Counted from the stretch's first letter, positions 42,155 through 54,107 are shown. The stretch is 64,000 bases of DNA from Sycon ciliatum (GCF_964019385.1 NC_088644.1:18640636-18704635), one strand, 5' to 3'. The notes: a model not told the origin generated them from the sequence alone. Numbers and translations: made by a program.

Positions 42155-43826
42155 CATTGATAATTTAGGGTTCACGGATTGACATCCTAGCGTCGCCGGC
42201 TACATCTTGCACGTGACAGGTGCGTGCATATACTGTACCACACAATCGGTCAGTGCTCAAATCGCATTTTCCCATCAATATCACTCACTTTCAACTCTAC
42301 GGGATTCATTACGGTTGGCTCAAACTGCCTGAATTTTTGAATCCACACGCACGAAAGACGTTCCAAGACTTCACCGTTCGTATTTTTTCTAAGGAGTTCC
42401 GGGTTTACCAGTAACTTTGGCTTAAGTTCGGCTAAAAAAAACAGGGGGAGCCGTTGCGTTTCCATAAAATATTGAACGGTAGAAGGATAGCCAAGGTCGA
42501 GAGCAAAACAAAAAGCCATTATTTGTCAAAATCGAACAAAAAACGGCTCAGCGCATCTATTTTCCGTGCACGCGCGCACGTACTTTGGCCGACAAGGTGT
42601 GCAGAATTTCTGAAGAAGAAGAATAACAAGAGCAGCAGCGCTCGGAACAGCCGTGCTGGATACTTCCAATCCCGACACGATGGAGCGTGTTGGCTGTCGT
42701 GAGCTGCTGAAACGACCATGACATTTCTTTTTCTTTATATACCCTACATATCTTGACGTTCCCTTGCTCAGTTTCGGCCTCTTTACAGGAAGAATATTTT
42801 CTTCCTTGGCATCAGCGGCCAAACAGCAAGAAGAGCAACAGATCGAGATGTACAGGGCAAGGATGCGTGCAGCTACATCTAGTCAGGTTCGATGCAGCTG
42901 CGCTTTGCCAGAACCTCAGCAGATAGGAAAAGACGACAGAGTGCCTCAGAAGGAACTGGATCTTTCGCCAAGACAGCCACCGCCGCCATCATCAAGTCCA
43001 GGTCAGTCAGAAAAACCGAAGCAAAAATGCAAAGCCCGAGTGAAGTGAAGCCACTGAAGCCAAGGAAAAATTCAAAAAGTACGCTCTGCGGCTAGACTTC
43101 GAGTCAATATTTTTTTTAATTTGATAGGCGCTGTCGCGGCCTGTAGCGAGCGTTCATAATCCAAAGTGGAGGCGCACGTACGGGTGCTTTTAGTGGCAAG
43201 CCGTGAACCCTATAATTATGGTCACCAAAGACATGAAAAGACTACAGCTGTAGAATGCAGACAATCTGTGGGGGCAGGAAGTTAGATTTGCGAACAAGGT
43301 AATAATGGCTTACCAATGCTGTTCGACGTAATCACTAACACATGCACTAAAACCATCAGACCAGCAGAAAACTGCACAGTAGACATGTACATACCGTCAG
43401 GAGCATGATCTGACTGGAATCACTGCTATCCAGCTATAGTGAAGTTGCGCATAGTGACGATCATCAATGACCAACCATGGGAAATCTTTGCACGTCTGTC
43501 TACTGCACCCACCTGGTGATGACCATAGCTGGAGTGAAAACGCAAATGCACGAGAAACCCCAGAGGAGGAAATGAGGAGTTGATGGACAGCAACAGGAGA
43601 ATCTCTCGTGCAATAACATCCACGCTTGATTCAACATTTCTGTTCAAAAATATGTTGAATCAGCAGGCAATCGATGTCCTATAAACAGCTGAAGTCCAGC
43701 AGGGATTCTAGTTCATGACCTAGCAGTATATTTTTATGACACCGAAGTTACGGAACTTTCCCTGTAGAAAGTGGAAACCTTTCCTGTATGCAGTCCATGT
43801 TTCTGTCAGTTGGATTTTTGGAAAGA
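42155..43826. other. no gene recognised
   Basis: Plus-strand frame 42764-43048 has a glutamine/charged stretch and a proline run and is preceded by an acceptor-like CTCTTTACAG. A minus-strand frame overlaps it. Neither has recognisable motifs. Parts of 42420-42620 resemble 46290-46420 (GGATAGCCA...TTGTCAAAATCGA), suggesting an old duplication. Confidence 0.35.
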
Positions 43827-43830
43827 TTAA

Positions 43831-44691
43831 AGGGGAAGTTAAGGCAAAAATTAAAATTTCACCAGTTGTAGTCTTCGGGGTGCTGAGTCGAATGGTCTTG
43901 GTCCGAGGAAGCTGAGACGCTCCCTTCCTACTTAAATCCCAATCGAACTCGCGCACTTCCACCGAAACTGGGTGACTGCGCCCTACTAGATGGGGATTTG
44001 TATGCAAAATGTCACTAAAAGCGCCATTTCGTTCTTATAAAAGCACGGATGACCGCGATTGGCCCATATGTTGTAGTCTTTTGGACGCTGAGTCGACTGG
44101 TTTTGGTCCGAAAAGGCTGCGATGCAGCGTTCCTCCTTTATTCCCAATCGAACATGGTTGAAGAAGCGGTCACGTGGTCCTGGGTGCCCAAATCACCTGG
44201 TCACCACGCCAGCAGGTGACAACTTTCACACCAAGGTTCAACTCGAGTTCAACTCGAGTGACAGGACTGCACCCAAAAAAGGTCAAACAGGCTAGTAAGT
44301 TGTACCCTGCAGGCACGGTGACCAGGTGACTGGTGTACGCAGGAGCACTTGACTGCTTCTTCAACCATGTTCGATTGGGAATAAAGGAGTAACGCCGCAT
44401 CGCAGCCTTTTCGGACCAAAACCAGTCGACTCGGCGTCCAAAAGACTACAACATATGGGCCAATCGCGGTCATCCGTGCTTTTATAAGAACGAAATGGCG
44501 CTTTTAGTGACATTTTGCATACAAATCCCCATCTAGTAGGGCGCAGTCACCCAGTTTCGGTGGAAGTACGCGAGTTCGATTGGGATTCAAGTAGGAAGGG
44601 AGCGTCTCAGCTTCCTCGGACCACGACCATTCGACTCAGCACCCCAAAGACTACAACTGGTGAAATTTTAATTTTTGCCTTAACTTCCCCT
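43831..44691. mobile_element. foldback DNA element, family F, complete, TTAA target site
   Basis: Nearly the whole 861 bases is one inverted repeat: two ~380-base arms around a loop of ~100 bases. Ends AGGGGAAGTTAAGGCAAAAA and the inverse TTTTTGCCTTAACTTCCCCT are flanked by TTAA (43827-43830, 44692-44695). Each arm contains two diverged ~185-base sub-units (the words GTTCGATTGGGA, CTTCCTCGGACCA or TTTTCGGACCA, AAAGACTACAAC occur twice per arm). TTAA targets are used by piggyBac and Kolobok superfamilies. The ends do not match the piggyBac element at 58186. No coding. Confidence 0.75.
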
Positions 44692-44762
44692 TTAACTGTT
44701 CGCTTGATCCAGCAATCATGGACTGCGCTGGACAGCTTTAACTGTGTCTCAGGATTCAACTA

Positions 44763-45713
44763 CTTCCTCCGTTAACAAAAACTTCGTGATGGATTTTGAT
44801 GGATATGAAAACAATTAGAACAGGTGAAGAATAGTTTGTATCGACTGTAAATCACTGGACGAAGGTAGTTCAGCCTATGTACAGCGTCTGTACAAGAGAA
44901 ATTGTTGGCGAAGCAGAGAGTTCAGTTTGCGTTGCTTTCGCTTGACTCATTTTTGACCCTGCGTCGCCGTCGTCATCTGCTGCACGCGAGTCGTCATCTC
45001 TCTCTCTCTCGTCAGCTCTCGCAGTTCTTGCTCAGCTCTTTTCAGCCTTGCTTCAGCTTCTTTGATCACACGTCGCTGAACTTTGGTGACGTCGCCGTCG
45101 TTCTAGTTAGCTGGCATTCAAGCTGCGTGGTTCGCCGCTGTGGCGATAACTCGTTTCCACCAGGGCGTCCTCAAAATATTTTACGACTTCCTGGTTTCAC
45201 ATCCACTCTCCAGAACTACACAAAACGAGGAGCAAAGGCACAGCCAAACTGATTCCATTTTCTCTGATGGATACTCCTGCCAGCACTGAACGGCAGCGGC
45301 TTGCAAGTCCCCTCAATTCTCCTTAGCCACGAGACTCGCGTCGGACTGCAGACTTCTAAAGAATGCATGGTATCAGCATTCAAATCTGGGCTCTGTGACG
45401 GTTTAGCTTGAATTCAGAATCATTTCATTGTGTTTGTGGGATTAGAGCAGCTCGGAACTTGCTCACTATGTGGGCTTGCTGCTCCATTCTATCGCTCTCT
45501 ACCACTCTCAAACTCAGTGCCATAGCTGTCATCACCTGTGTTGCCACAGCGTAACCATCGATTCCGCTCGGCTTGTTGTGAAAGGTCGCTTTCCTTGCAT
45601 CGCATCTCTTTCATGGCTAAGGCCGAGAGAGTGATTTCGACTCAATTTATGGCAGTTTGTGCGCAAACCAGTCCCTCAAAAATCCATCACAAAGTTTTTG
45701 TTAACAGAGAAAG
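44763..45713. mobile_element. TIR element family D, copy 1 (TA target site)
   Basis: Ends CTTCCTCCGTTAACAAAAAC and the inverse GTTTTTGTTAACAGAGAAAG lie between TA pairs (44761-44762, 45714-45715). The interior (~950 bases) matches copy 2 at 48161-49199, including GTACAGCGTCTGTACAAGAG and TTCAGCCTTGCTTCAGCTTC. A minus-strand stretch in both copies reads as charged coiled-coil-like peptide, but it is not a complete frame. Confidence 0.75.
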
Positions 45714-45715
45714 TA

Positions 45716-47130
45716 GCCACAAGGACAACAGTTTGCTGTGTTGGAGTCTTTCCCTCGCTGAACTGAAGCTAATGGAAATGATACCATCACCACTACCACC
45801 ACCTAGTCAGTAGATATTTTGGTAGAACTTGACAGGGTTTGGGGGCCAGCTAGCTCTGGGGAAGGAAAGAAATTCATGTGGCGCTAGACCTTTGGTACAA
45901 ATACAAGTTTATAAAATGGTGTAGCACCAGTGTATTGCATCAGTTACGATTTCAAAATTAAAAAAGAGGACCAAAAGTTTACAAGTTCAGCCCTCACCAA
46001 CGCTGTACAAAGCGTCACTGGCCCGTTTCTCAACGGTCGCGCTAATCGACCAATCAGCGTACAGCTAATGTACCAAAATTCTCAAACTTACCGTAATTCC
46101 TTGGTTCATATGGTGTAGTTTCCAAAGATTTTTTATGGACCAACGTCTTCTTTCGATAGATACCAACAGATCGTCCGCTTCGAATTTTTCGATTTGATTG
46201 CCGTTTGGCCGGAAATTACCTCCGAAACCGGCCTCCACTCGTTTCACTTCAAGGTTCTCCAGGTGGACGGCATCGCAATTCGGAAGCGGAGAAAGGATAG
46301 CCAGTGAAAAAAGAAAAACAACGACGTATTGGTTGTCAAAATCGACCAAGAAATGAATTCAATAGACCTGTTTCCGTGCTGCGCCCTCGCGGCCCGCGCG
46401 AGTGCGAAAGGGATTCTTTCTCGACAAAACAAACAACAACTACGCGCAGTACACAGCTACATGCAGGTGCTTTTTGCAGTGCAGTACACTGACATCACTG
46501 CACTGGCTGTATATACCTTAGGAATATCCTGTTCTTTTCCAAGGCATGATTGTCGCTAGTGGGAGAACTCAGCCACCTGAAGCTTTCATAAAGGAAGAAG
46601 TAGTAGGTGAATGAGTTCGCCAGAAAATGGAACGACAAGAAAATAGATACTGTTGCTTTCCGGGGCGCTCATGAGACGACGGCAAGATAGGACTGAAACG
46701 ATCGACAGTCTGCCTCGACGCAAAAGAAACTCTTCTAGGAGAAGCTCGACGTGCTGTAGAGTTTGCAGTATTCTGCTGGAAGAAGACAAGAGAACTAAAC
46801 TCAGACTACAGCGTGGAGCTGAAGCACGAGCGAAGCAAAAGCTGAAGCAAAAGCTGAGCGAGTTCGAAGAAATGGGGAAACACAGGAAAATGAGTGGGCG
46901 ACATGATCTTTACTGACTTTAGCTCGAAGCTCGCGCTAAGACACGCGGTGGGCACGTGCGCCTACGGGTAGCGCGGCCAGCCACCATGTTTTCAAAATGG
47001 AGGTCGACGCTTTTGAAATCCGTGTAGACGATGGTGAGGGCTGAAGTTATCCGTTTTTTCCAACACTTACGGTTATAAGCAGAATACTGTTGAGTCAAAA
47101 ATGTGCAACAAATATGCATGAGCACATGGA
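45716..47130. other. no gene recognised
   Basis: Unique sequence. A plus-strand frame at 46653-46916 is rich in Arg/Lys/Glu (RGAEARAKQKLKQKLSEFEE) and could be a terminal exon, but I see no supporting start or splice pair. 46290-46420 resembles 42480-42560. Confidence 0.35.
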
Positions 47131-47440
47131 TTATTCAATCATGTTCGATTGGGAATGAGGGCGGAGCGCTGCACTGCGGCCTTCTTGGACCCAAAACCAA
47201 TCGACTCGGCATCCAAAAGACTACAACATATGAGTCTATCGCGGTCATCTACGTTTATATAAGAACAAAATGGCGTTGTTAGTGAAAATGCATACAAATT
47301 CCCATCTAATAGGGTGCAGTAACCCAGTTTCGGTGGAAGTGGTGAGTTCGAGTGGGAATAAAGGAGGAAGGGAGCGTCTTAGCTTCCTCGGATCAAGACC
47401 ATTCGACTTGGCACCCCGAAGACTACAACTGGTGAAAATT
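47131..47440. repeat. family F foldback, single arm
   Basis: CAATCATGTTCGATTGGGAA through ACTGGTGAAAATTTGATTTT is one arm of the family F element, more diverged than the others. Neither loop nor second arm is present. Confidence 0.7.
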
Positions 47441-48158
47441 TGATTTTAATCTGCTTTTAAAGCTCATTTCTGAATAATCGGTGTGGAGTGGTTTGAACAG
47501 TTTGGTCCTAGCAAGTTGCCTTCAGGGTGCGCCAGCCTTTTCTGTCTTGGCTCACCAGCTATTATATCAATGAACTAGTAATTTTCACCTTTCTGTAGCG
47601 CATCCTATCGATCACAGCTATTGTTCTCTGCAGCATTGTTCTTCAAGATTCTGAGCTTTCTGTTTGTCTTTCTCTTTATCATCATCCTGAATGGCACAAG
47701 TGAAGTAGGCATCACCGCTTACATTGTGATAGTGCTTATAATAATAATAATTTTAAAGCTCATAGCTGTACTGATGGGGCTTTTTTCTATTTTCTTTTTT
47801 TACTATGTTCACATAACCAGCTCGAAAAGGATAAGTAAAGACAATGGTACAGAGACTAGGATAAACGTGACAACTAATGAGCAGGCGCTGCACCGAGACG
47901 CAGCAGTGATGGTGGGGCATTGATGACTCTGGCGACCTGAGGTCTCGGCGTCACGGCCACAAACACGCACCAAAAGCAATGAAAAAAAGAAGATAGCCTA
48001 TATTGCCGAAACAACTTGCTGTCTACAACATTGAGTAGGACAGTGACTGCATACTGGGAATCCAACTACACTATCTATACTGATGGGGCCTTTATGGCTG
48101 AAACAGCTTGCTGTCTACAATATTGGGTAGGACAGTGACTGCATACCGGGAATACAAC
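47441..48158. other. no firm gene; contains a ~100-bp tandem duplication
   Basis: At 47621-47923 a plus-strand frame encodes a very hydrophobic peptide (FLFVFLFIIILNG...IVIVLIIIIILKLIAVLMG) that could be two membrane spans, but the region is simply AT-rich. At 48002-48077 and 48103-48160 the text ACTTGCTGTCTACAACATTG to GGGAATCCAACTACACTATC is duplicated. The second copy is interrupted by element D copy 2. Confidence 0.4.
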
Positions 48159-48160
48159 TA

Positions 48161-49199
48161 CTTCCTCCGTTAACAAAAACTTCGTGATGGATTTTGATGG
48201 ATATGAAAATGCTTAGAACAGGTCAAGAACAGTTTGTATCAACTGCCAATCACTGGACGAAGGTGATTGAGCCTATGTACAGCGTCTTTACAAGAGAAAC
48301 TGTTGGCGAAATGAGCAGAGAGTTCAGTTTGCGTCGCTTTCGCTCGATTCATTTTTGACCTGCGTCACTGTCGTCATCTGCTGCACGTGAGTCGTCATCT
48401 GCTGTACGCGAGTCGTCATCTCTCTCGAGTCGTTGTTCAGCTCGTTTCAGCCTTGCCTCGGCTTCTTTGATTACACTCCGCTGGCCTTGATGTCGCCGTC
48501 GTTCAAGTAAGTTGGCTTTCAAGCTGCATGATCCGCCACGATGGCGATTACTCGTTTCCACCACGGAGCCGTGAAAAATATTTTATGACTCCCTGGTTTC
48601 ATCTTCGCTCTCCAGAACTCCGCGAAACGAGGAGTAAAGGCACAGCCAAACTGATTCTATTTTCTCTAATGGATACCAGCACTGAACGGCAGCGGCTAGA
48701 AAGTCCAGTCGACTTTCTTTAGCCAAGAGACTGGCATTGGACTGCAGACTTCTGAAAGAATGCATGGTCATCAGCATTCGAATCTGGGCTTTGCGCAGGT
48801 TGAACAAGAACTTGAGTTCAGAATTATTTACATTGAGCCGTGCGATCGGAGCAGCTCTTTGTTCACTCGCTCATTATGTGGGTTCGCTGCTCCGTTTTAT
48901 CGCTCTCTATCACTCTCCAACTTACTCAGTGCTAAAGTGGTAGAGAGGCCAAGCAGCGCAATATCCCCTCGGAGAAGTGGTATTTCAGTTTTGCTCGCCA
49001 TGACTGTCATCACCTATGTTTCCACAACGCAACCATCGATTCCGCTCGGCTTGTTGTGAAAGGTCGCTTTCCTTGCATCCTACCTTTGTCATGGCATACC
49101 AGGTAAGGCCAAGAAAGTGATTGCGACTCATTTCACGGCAGTTTGTGCCCAAATCAGCCCCTCAAAATTCCATCACGAAGTTTTTGTTAACGGAGTAAG
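48161..49199. mobile_element. TIR element family D, copy 2 (TA target site)
   Basis: Ends CTTCCTCCGTTAACAAAAAC and GTTTTTGTTAACGGAGTAAG form a ~34-base inverted repeat between TA pairs (48159-48160, 49200-49201). The unoccupied site survives next to it: CAACTACACTATCTATA at about 48064-48080 corresponds to CAACTA / TACACTATCTATA across the insertion. This proves the boundaries and the two-base duplication. No transposase is seen. Confidence 0.85.
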
Positions 49200-49201
49200 T
49201 A

Positions 49202-50222
49202 CACTATCTATAGATGCTGTAGGGGCATACCGTCCGACTGTTTCAGGATTTAGACTGCATACCTGACTCCCGACTGCCTACCGAGTCTAACACGTATACA
49301 CCACGAAGCTGCCTACCTGTGCACACTGAGTGACAGATGGCTCACAAACACGGCCACCATTGAGAGAGCATGTTATTGCAGTCCTGCATCCTGGAATACA
49401 CTCTCCCATGCCCATGTGGTCATTGGAAGGGAACAAAGAGAGAAATGCAGAACATTAGGATTATGTGATACCAAACAAGCATTACACTCATCCAGCTGAA
49501 AAGGACATCTGCAACTAATAGGTCATCCACAAAAGTACGTGAACCACAGGGAAAGTACACAAGAGAGATAGCACAGGATGTCGCAACCACAATGGATCAT
49601 GGCGAACATTGAATTGGCAGAATTTCATTGCACTATTGGTTGCTTTGAAGCCAGGATTCACGACCATCTCGGGAGATGGCGAAAAATTCTATTGCCATGG
49701 AGTTATTGCCCATACAGCTCATGCAGTTACCAAGTTTCCCTCCTTCTTATGAGTATTCCTATGTTAATCAATTAGTTCTGATTGGAATTTTAGCCATAGT
49801 TCTTATTAACTTCACTGTATGGTTAGTTCGAATAGCAGTTTTAGCAACTAAATTTAGTATGGATTAGGTCAGCTCCAGCGAATCTATCTGCTGGAAATCA
49901 GCAGCATTTACTTCACTGCTTGGCGTATATTGTAGTTTTAGGTTCAGGTTATATTTCTGCCGAAGATCAGCAGCATTTTAAACTTATTACCTTGGTTTAT
50001 AAAATAATTAGCTTTTAGATTAAGATATTACTGTTCAGTGGAGTATCCATCAACATTACAGTATAGGTACTCTCGATATTAGGTTTAGAAATTAGTCAGT
50101 TTAGTAGCGATTATTGGAAACTCATGAAAAGCAGATAAAGAAAAGCATAAAATGATAAAAAGCAAACATTTAGCACATTTTACAGGCTCCTGATTTCGGT
50201 TGATCTATGTCATTATCCTAAC
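49202..50222. other. no firm gene; small membrane-peptide frame at 49676-49867
   Basis: The frame from ATG 49676 encodes 63 residues: MAKNSIAMELLPIQLMQLPS, then PPSYEYSYVNQ (a PPxY-like motif), then a clear transmembrane span (LVLIGILAIVLINFTVWLVR). It could be a last exon or a chance frame in AT-rich DNA. The rest shows no motif. Confidence 0.25.
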
Positions 50223-50224
50223 TA

Positions 50225-50390
50225 CTGTCATGCACCTGGAAATCTGGTCGGAGGTCAAGCGGCCCAGGACGCTGGCCATGAAGCCGAGAGTACGCATACG
50301 AACAATATAATTATACACTGCATGCAACGTTCTGTACACACTGAGGGCGCCGGCCCTGGTCATTCGACCGGATTTCCAGGACCACGACAG
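50225..50390. mobile_element. MITE family M2, copy 3 (degenerate)
   Basis: Begins CTGTCATGCACCTGGAAATC after a TA (50223-50224) and ends CGGATTTCCAGGACCACGAC then AG. The interior words AAGCGGCCCAGGACGCTGGCC and CTGAGGGCGCCGGCCCTGG match copies 1 and 2. The right TA is lost. Confidence 0.7.
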
Positions 50391-50475
50391 GAGATACGGA
50401 ACCATAAACACCAAGCAATAGCAGGCGGAATCATACCCCCCCCCCCCCCACACACACACACACACAACACAAGAC

Positions 50476-52010
50476 CTACATAAGCTGTATGGACAGATAG
50501 GTCCCAAGGTGGAGCAACAAACCGTCGCTAGGTTTCTGAAACAGCGCCACGATATAATCGAACAAATCTCTTTTTTTATGAGAGGCAATACCAGCAGTGC
50601 GAAGTGAGTTGTAAGAGCGCACATCCTGTGCTGTCTTCCCAAATGGAAATAGATAGGTTTGAGTGGAAACTCATAAAAAAACTACAGGTTCATGGCCCAG
50701 ATCCTATTAATTATATTTTGGCGTCGATGCCAGAAATGCAAAATGCAGCTAGGAAGGAGCAGTGAAAACACGGACAAAGGCATTGTAGTAAAACTGATCC
50801 AACATGGGTACTGTACCTGAACGAAAGGAGAGCACCCCTTCCAGCGATGGATACCTGGAGTTCCAAAGGTTCTGGCCGCAAAACATCCGGACGGTACGAC
50901 AGCGTAGCAGGTGTTTGTGACCGACAAGGTGATATGAGTGGCGCACCCGCAGGGCAATCCCAGTGTCCGCAATAGCTAGCGGTACACAGCAACATGTTTT
51001 CCTACAAAACAACAGAAATAACGCTTGTTAGTAGATAATCGTGTGCTTGTTGAACTGCTAGTTGGCAAGAGTGAAGGAGAAAGTGGAGGTGCATCCTATT
51101 CACGATTCAATAAGGTGGTCAACTAGGACACCAGAATCCCCTTACGACATAAGAATGATAGTCAACAAAGGAAATTCTTACCTCTTGGGAAATGTAAAAA
51201 GATGCAGCCAGAAGTGTGCCGCCGTCGCACCGCGCATGCGCATCAAGCCTCTTGATACACTCCTTGGCTGCAAAGAAAAAGAGAAAGACAACAGAAGACA
51301 GGGCTGAATCATCACAGGACAGTGTTTTACATTTACTGCGGACCCACACGAAGACGCCACATGTTGTTATGCGGGCAGGAGTGTTCCTGTAAAGCGCAAA
51401 GATGGTTCGCGAGGAATACACAACACGTGGTGAAAGAGATGAAGGCCAAAATTTACCTTCTTCGCTCCCCGTGGCGCTCCAGTTGAGAAACCTGCACACG
51501 ATAGTCGGAATCCTTCAAAAATAAGCCTATCGACTACATCTTATCTTTGCTCTGTACACACCTATCAAATGCTGGCCGGCTTTACAGTGTCTCGGGTTAG
51601 CCTCAAAGAAAGCAAACGGAGAAGAAGGACATTACGTGCTTCCTTCCAAACAACAACGAATAATGAAACATGTTCTTGATCTACAAGGAAAAAGTAATAT
51701 TAGTTAGTAAGTTGATTCAACCCGGCCTCGCTGGCGAGCGGATGCAGCTGCTAGCATTCTTCGAGCGTGAACTTACTTTGACCTTACACCATACGATTCT
51801 CGGAAGCCGTCCAACGGCCCTTGCCCAGTCCGTGCGCCAGTTCAGAAAAAGTCGTCTAAAAGTTGCACTTTTATTTTCCAGATTTGCCAGATTTCGCAGT
51901 TTTCTCAAGATATCGCGAGACGAATACTCAATGGCGTCACCTTCGTCGTCCTTTGGTTTACGTCTCCCGTGAGTTCTTCGTCTCAGATCGTTGTCGAAAT
52001 CCAACCTAAT
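50476..52010 (-). CDS. candidate five-exon gene, unknown protein (5' end unresolved)
   Basis: Minus-strand exons that join in one frame are ~52010-51790, 51491-51457, 51267-51182, 51001-50855 and 50625-50476 (stop TAG). Introns are 298, 189, 180 and 229 bases, all GT-AG. The acceptor at 51268 follows a long pyrimidine run (CTTTTTCTTTGCAG), and the donor at 51181 is GTAAGA. Phases are 2, 1, 0 and 0. Peptides include AKECIKRLDAHARCDGGTLL and KKRDLFDYIVALFQKPSDGL, which look like folded protein. The first listed exon has no ATG, so either an upstream exon or another acceptor (ACTATTAG near 52010) is needed. A second frame can also be threaded through exons 2-4. No family recognised. Confidence 0.35.
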
Positions 52011-52666
52011 AGTTGTTCTCTGCCCTAAGTTTTGTCCGTGGCGACAACAAATAACGAGAAGTTGAGTTCTCGCTCGTCGCTTGCGTTTTCGTTATGTCGC
52101 TGATATTTTGGTTGAACATGCTATAATTTCGTGCCGTTGGTTTGTACAAGGGTTTCGCTATTTCCTGCTTATTTAATTAGAAAGAGATATTAGCCAACAG
52201 TGTATCCTCCAATTTTGGCTTGTGCAAAAAATCCGACAGCGGTGATACCAACCGTTTCGTCAACACTGTATTTTTGACACATTTTGACACACACATGTCT
52301 TCAATTGGTGGACTTATGAACGACCGACAGAATCGTTCAAGGGGTCCTAGTATTCTGCGATGTACCAGCCAGACCATTGTATCCGTAGACCACGAATTTA
52401 CAGACAACACGAACCCCAACAGGTTGCTGGAGCTCCAAACACAAACCCTCGTACATCAATGCATGTGCCTATACTTGTATGTACAACAGCAACAATATCA
52501 AGCCAAATACAGTACTGAGGTGGGAAAGAAATATAAATAATTCATGCAGAGAGGCTAGGATGACACTACAAACACAGCACCAGAGCCAATGCAGAATTGA
52601 AGTGAAAAAATTGCATCTGCGGATGGCCAGGATACGGTGCTACTATTTACAGAACAACCGCCACAA
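52011..52666. other. no gene recognised
   Basis: Region upstream of the candidate minus-strand gene, where its promoter would lie. It has several CG dinucleotides near 52040-52130 but no clear TATA box. A plus-strand frame at 52220-52540 has no motif. Confidence 0.35.
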
Positions 52667-52674
52667 GCTATGAC

Positions 52675-53090
52675 CAAGAGTACATAAACCAGAGTGTGCA
52701 ACTGTGCATATCAGATCTGAAACAGCGCAGTTCGTGCACTACGTCACCCTGATGAGATCAGCCAAGCCGCGACTTGCGTACAGCTCAAATTTTCATGTTT
52801 CATAGCCCGGAAATCAGCCAAGTTTGCTTGATTTTTAGACGTCCTGTTTCAGGATTTCGGTGTTTTGTGTGACTGTGTACGCTGCGTACATCCACCGACA
52901 AGTAAAGTCACCAGGCTATGCGTCTCAAAAAACCGAAATCAGGACAAACTCAGTGAACTGCACCACCGCGACTGGTTACGCAACTTTTCACCGTACCTAT
53001 GGCTTACCATGCCGTCAGAAATGACGTAGTGCACGAATTACGCTCCCACAGGAACCATCCCGAGTTGCACACTCTGGTTTATGTACTCTT
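52675..53090. mobile_element. hAT-like MITE, family H3, 7-8-bp target duplication
   Basis: Inverted ends CAAGAGTACATAAACCAGAG and its inverse extend for 28-29 bases (to TGTGCAACT). Flanks GCTATGAC occur on both sides (52667-52674 and 53091-53098), one base of which may belong to the end. The interior contains a second, imperfect inverted pair (GACGTCCTGTTTCAGGATTT near 52838 against AAAACCGAAATCAGGACAAA near 52930). A solitary end of the same family lies at 30512-30543. Confidence 0.7.
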
Positions 53091-53098
53091 GCTATGAC

Positions 53099-54065
53099 AC
53101 ATAAAGTCTCGTACCTTCATTCACGGCGGACGCATGGAGCAAAGAATACGTTTACCATACACCCGTACATACATGCACACGTGAATTGACACGTGTTCAT
53201 GCGCTTTTTTCAACAGACCCACACACGTCTGCATGTACATGCAAACGCACAGACATGTACACGTACATACGTGCACGAACATACACACCCATAAACATGC
53301 ACACACACACACACGCGCACATCCGCTAAAGTATGGGAGCATATGTGCACAAAGCATCACGTGATTGCATTCACAAGTTTATACAAGACAGCCAGGTAAT
53401 GAATGCATACTTGTAGTTGTGTGGTAGCTGCTACAACAGATGGAGCATTGGCTAAATATTGCAATAAGGAGAGTGCTATGATAGTCATGCAAAGGTTCTG
53501 CTGTTATCAACGAAGTGCACGCCTCTCGTGCTAAGTTCAAGATCCATTGTACTCTTCTTTGCAACATACTTCGTGCAGCTTGCATCCAATCGTAGGCATC
53601 ACGAGTCAAGGCAGCAGCCACATGGACCAGTAAGATTCACTGATATTGAGGATTTGGACCAGGGTGCTGTTCCGATCAAACTTGCAAGAACACCTTGTTG
53701 AGCTGGGTCTTCCCCACTGGCACAGCCACCTTGTGTGGCCCTACCATTAGTGGTCTCTGCCCGTTGCCTTCATTTCATTGGTAGGGTTGTGTTTGACGAA
53801 AAGCCCACTTGACTGCCTTCCAGCATATAGCTTTCAAATGTAAATGTGATGTATTGATATCACAGACATGCTGACGTTTGGTACATGCCTCAAGGCTAGT
53901 CAATAGAATTGATAGTCATACATCACTTCAAGCTAGGACCACTCCAGTGGGAGAAATGAGGTGATCCACTGTTGTCCGCTGGAAGCGTTTGACCCTGTTG
54001 ATCATGGTGATATCTACATAGGCATCAATACACAGCCGGAAAGTGAAGTGTGCACACACAGACGC

Positions 54066-54107
<42 letters not shown>

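Noticed and set aside
47621..47923. Hydrophobic 100-codon frame resembling a membrane protein
   Set aside because: Lies in AT-rich sequence that naturally yields Ile/Leu/Phe codons; no supporting context.
50749..51012. Alternative frame through exons 2-4 of the minus-strand gene candidate (peptide with RVRHSYHLVGHKHLLRC)
   Set aside because: Also phase-compatible, but it ends before the well-formed exon at 50476-50625; kept only as a stated uncertainty.
51930..51968. Plus-strand first exon candidate (MASPSSSFGLRLP followed by GTGAGT) opposite the minus-strand gene
   Set aside because: Good Kozak and donor, but only 13 codons and no second exon found; the opposite strand has a longer coherent model.
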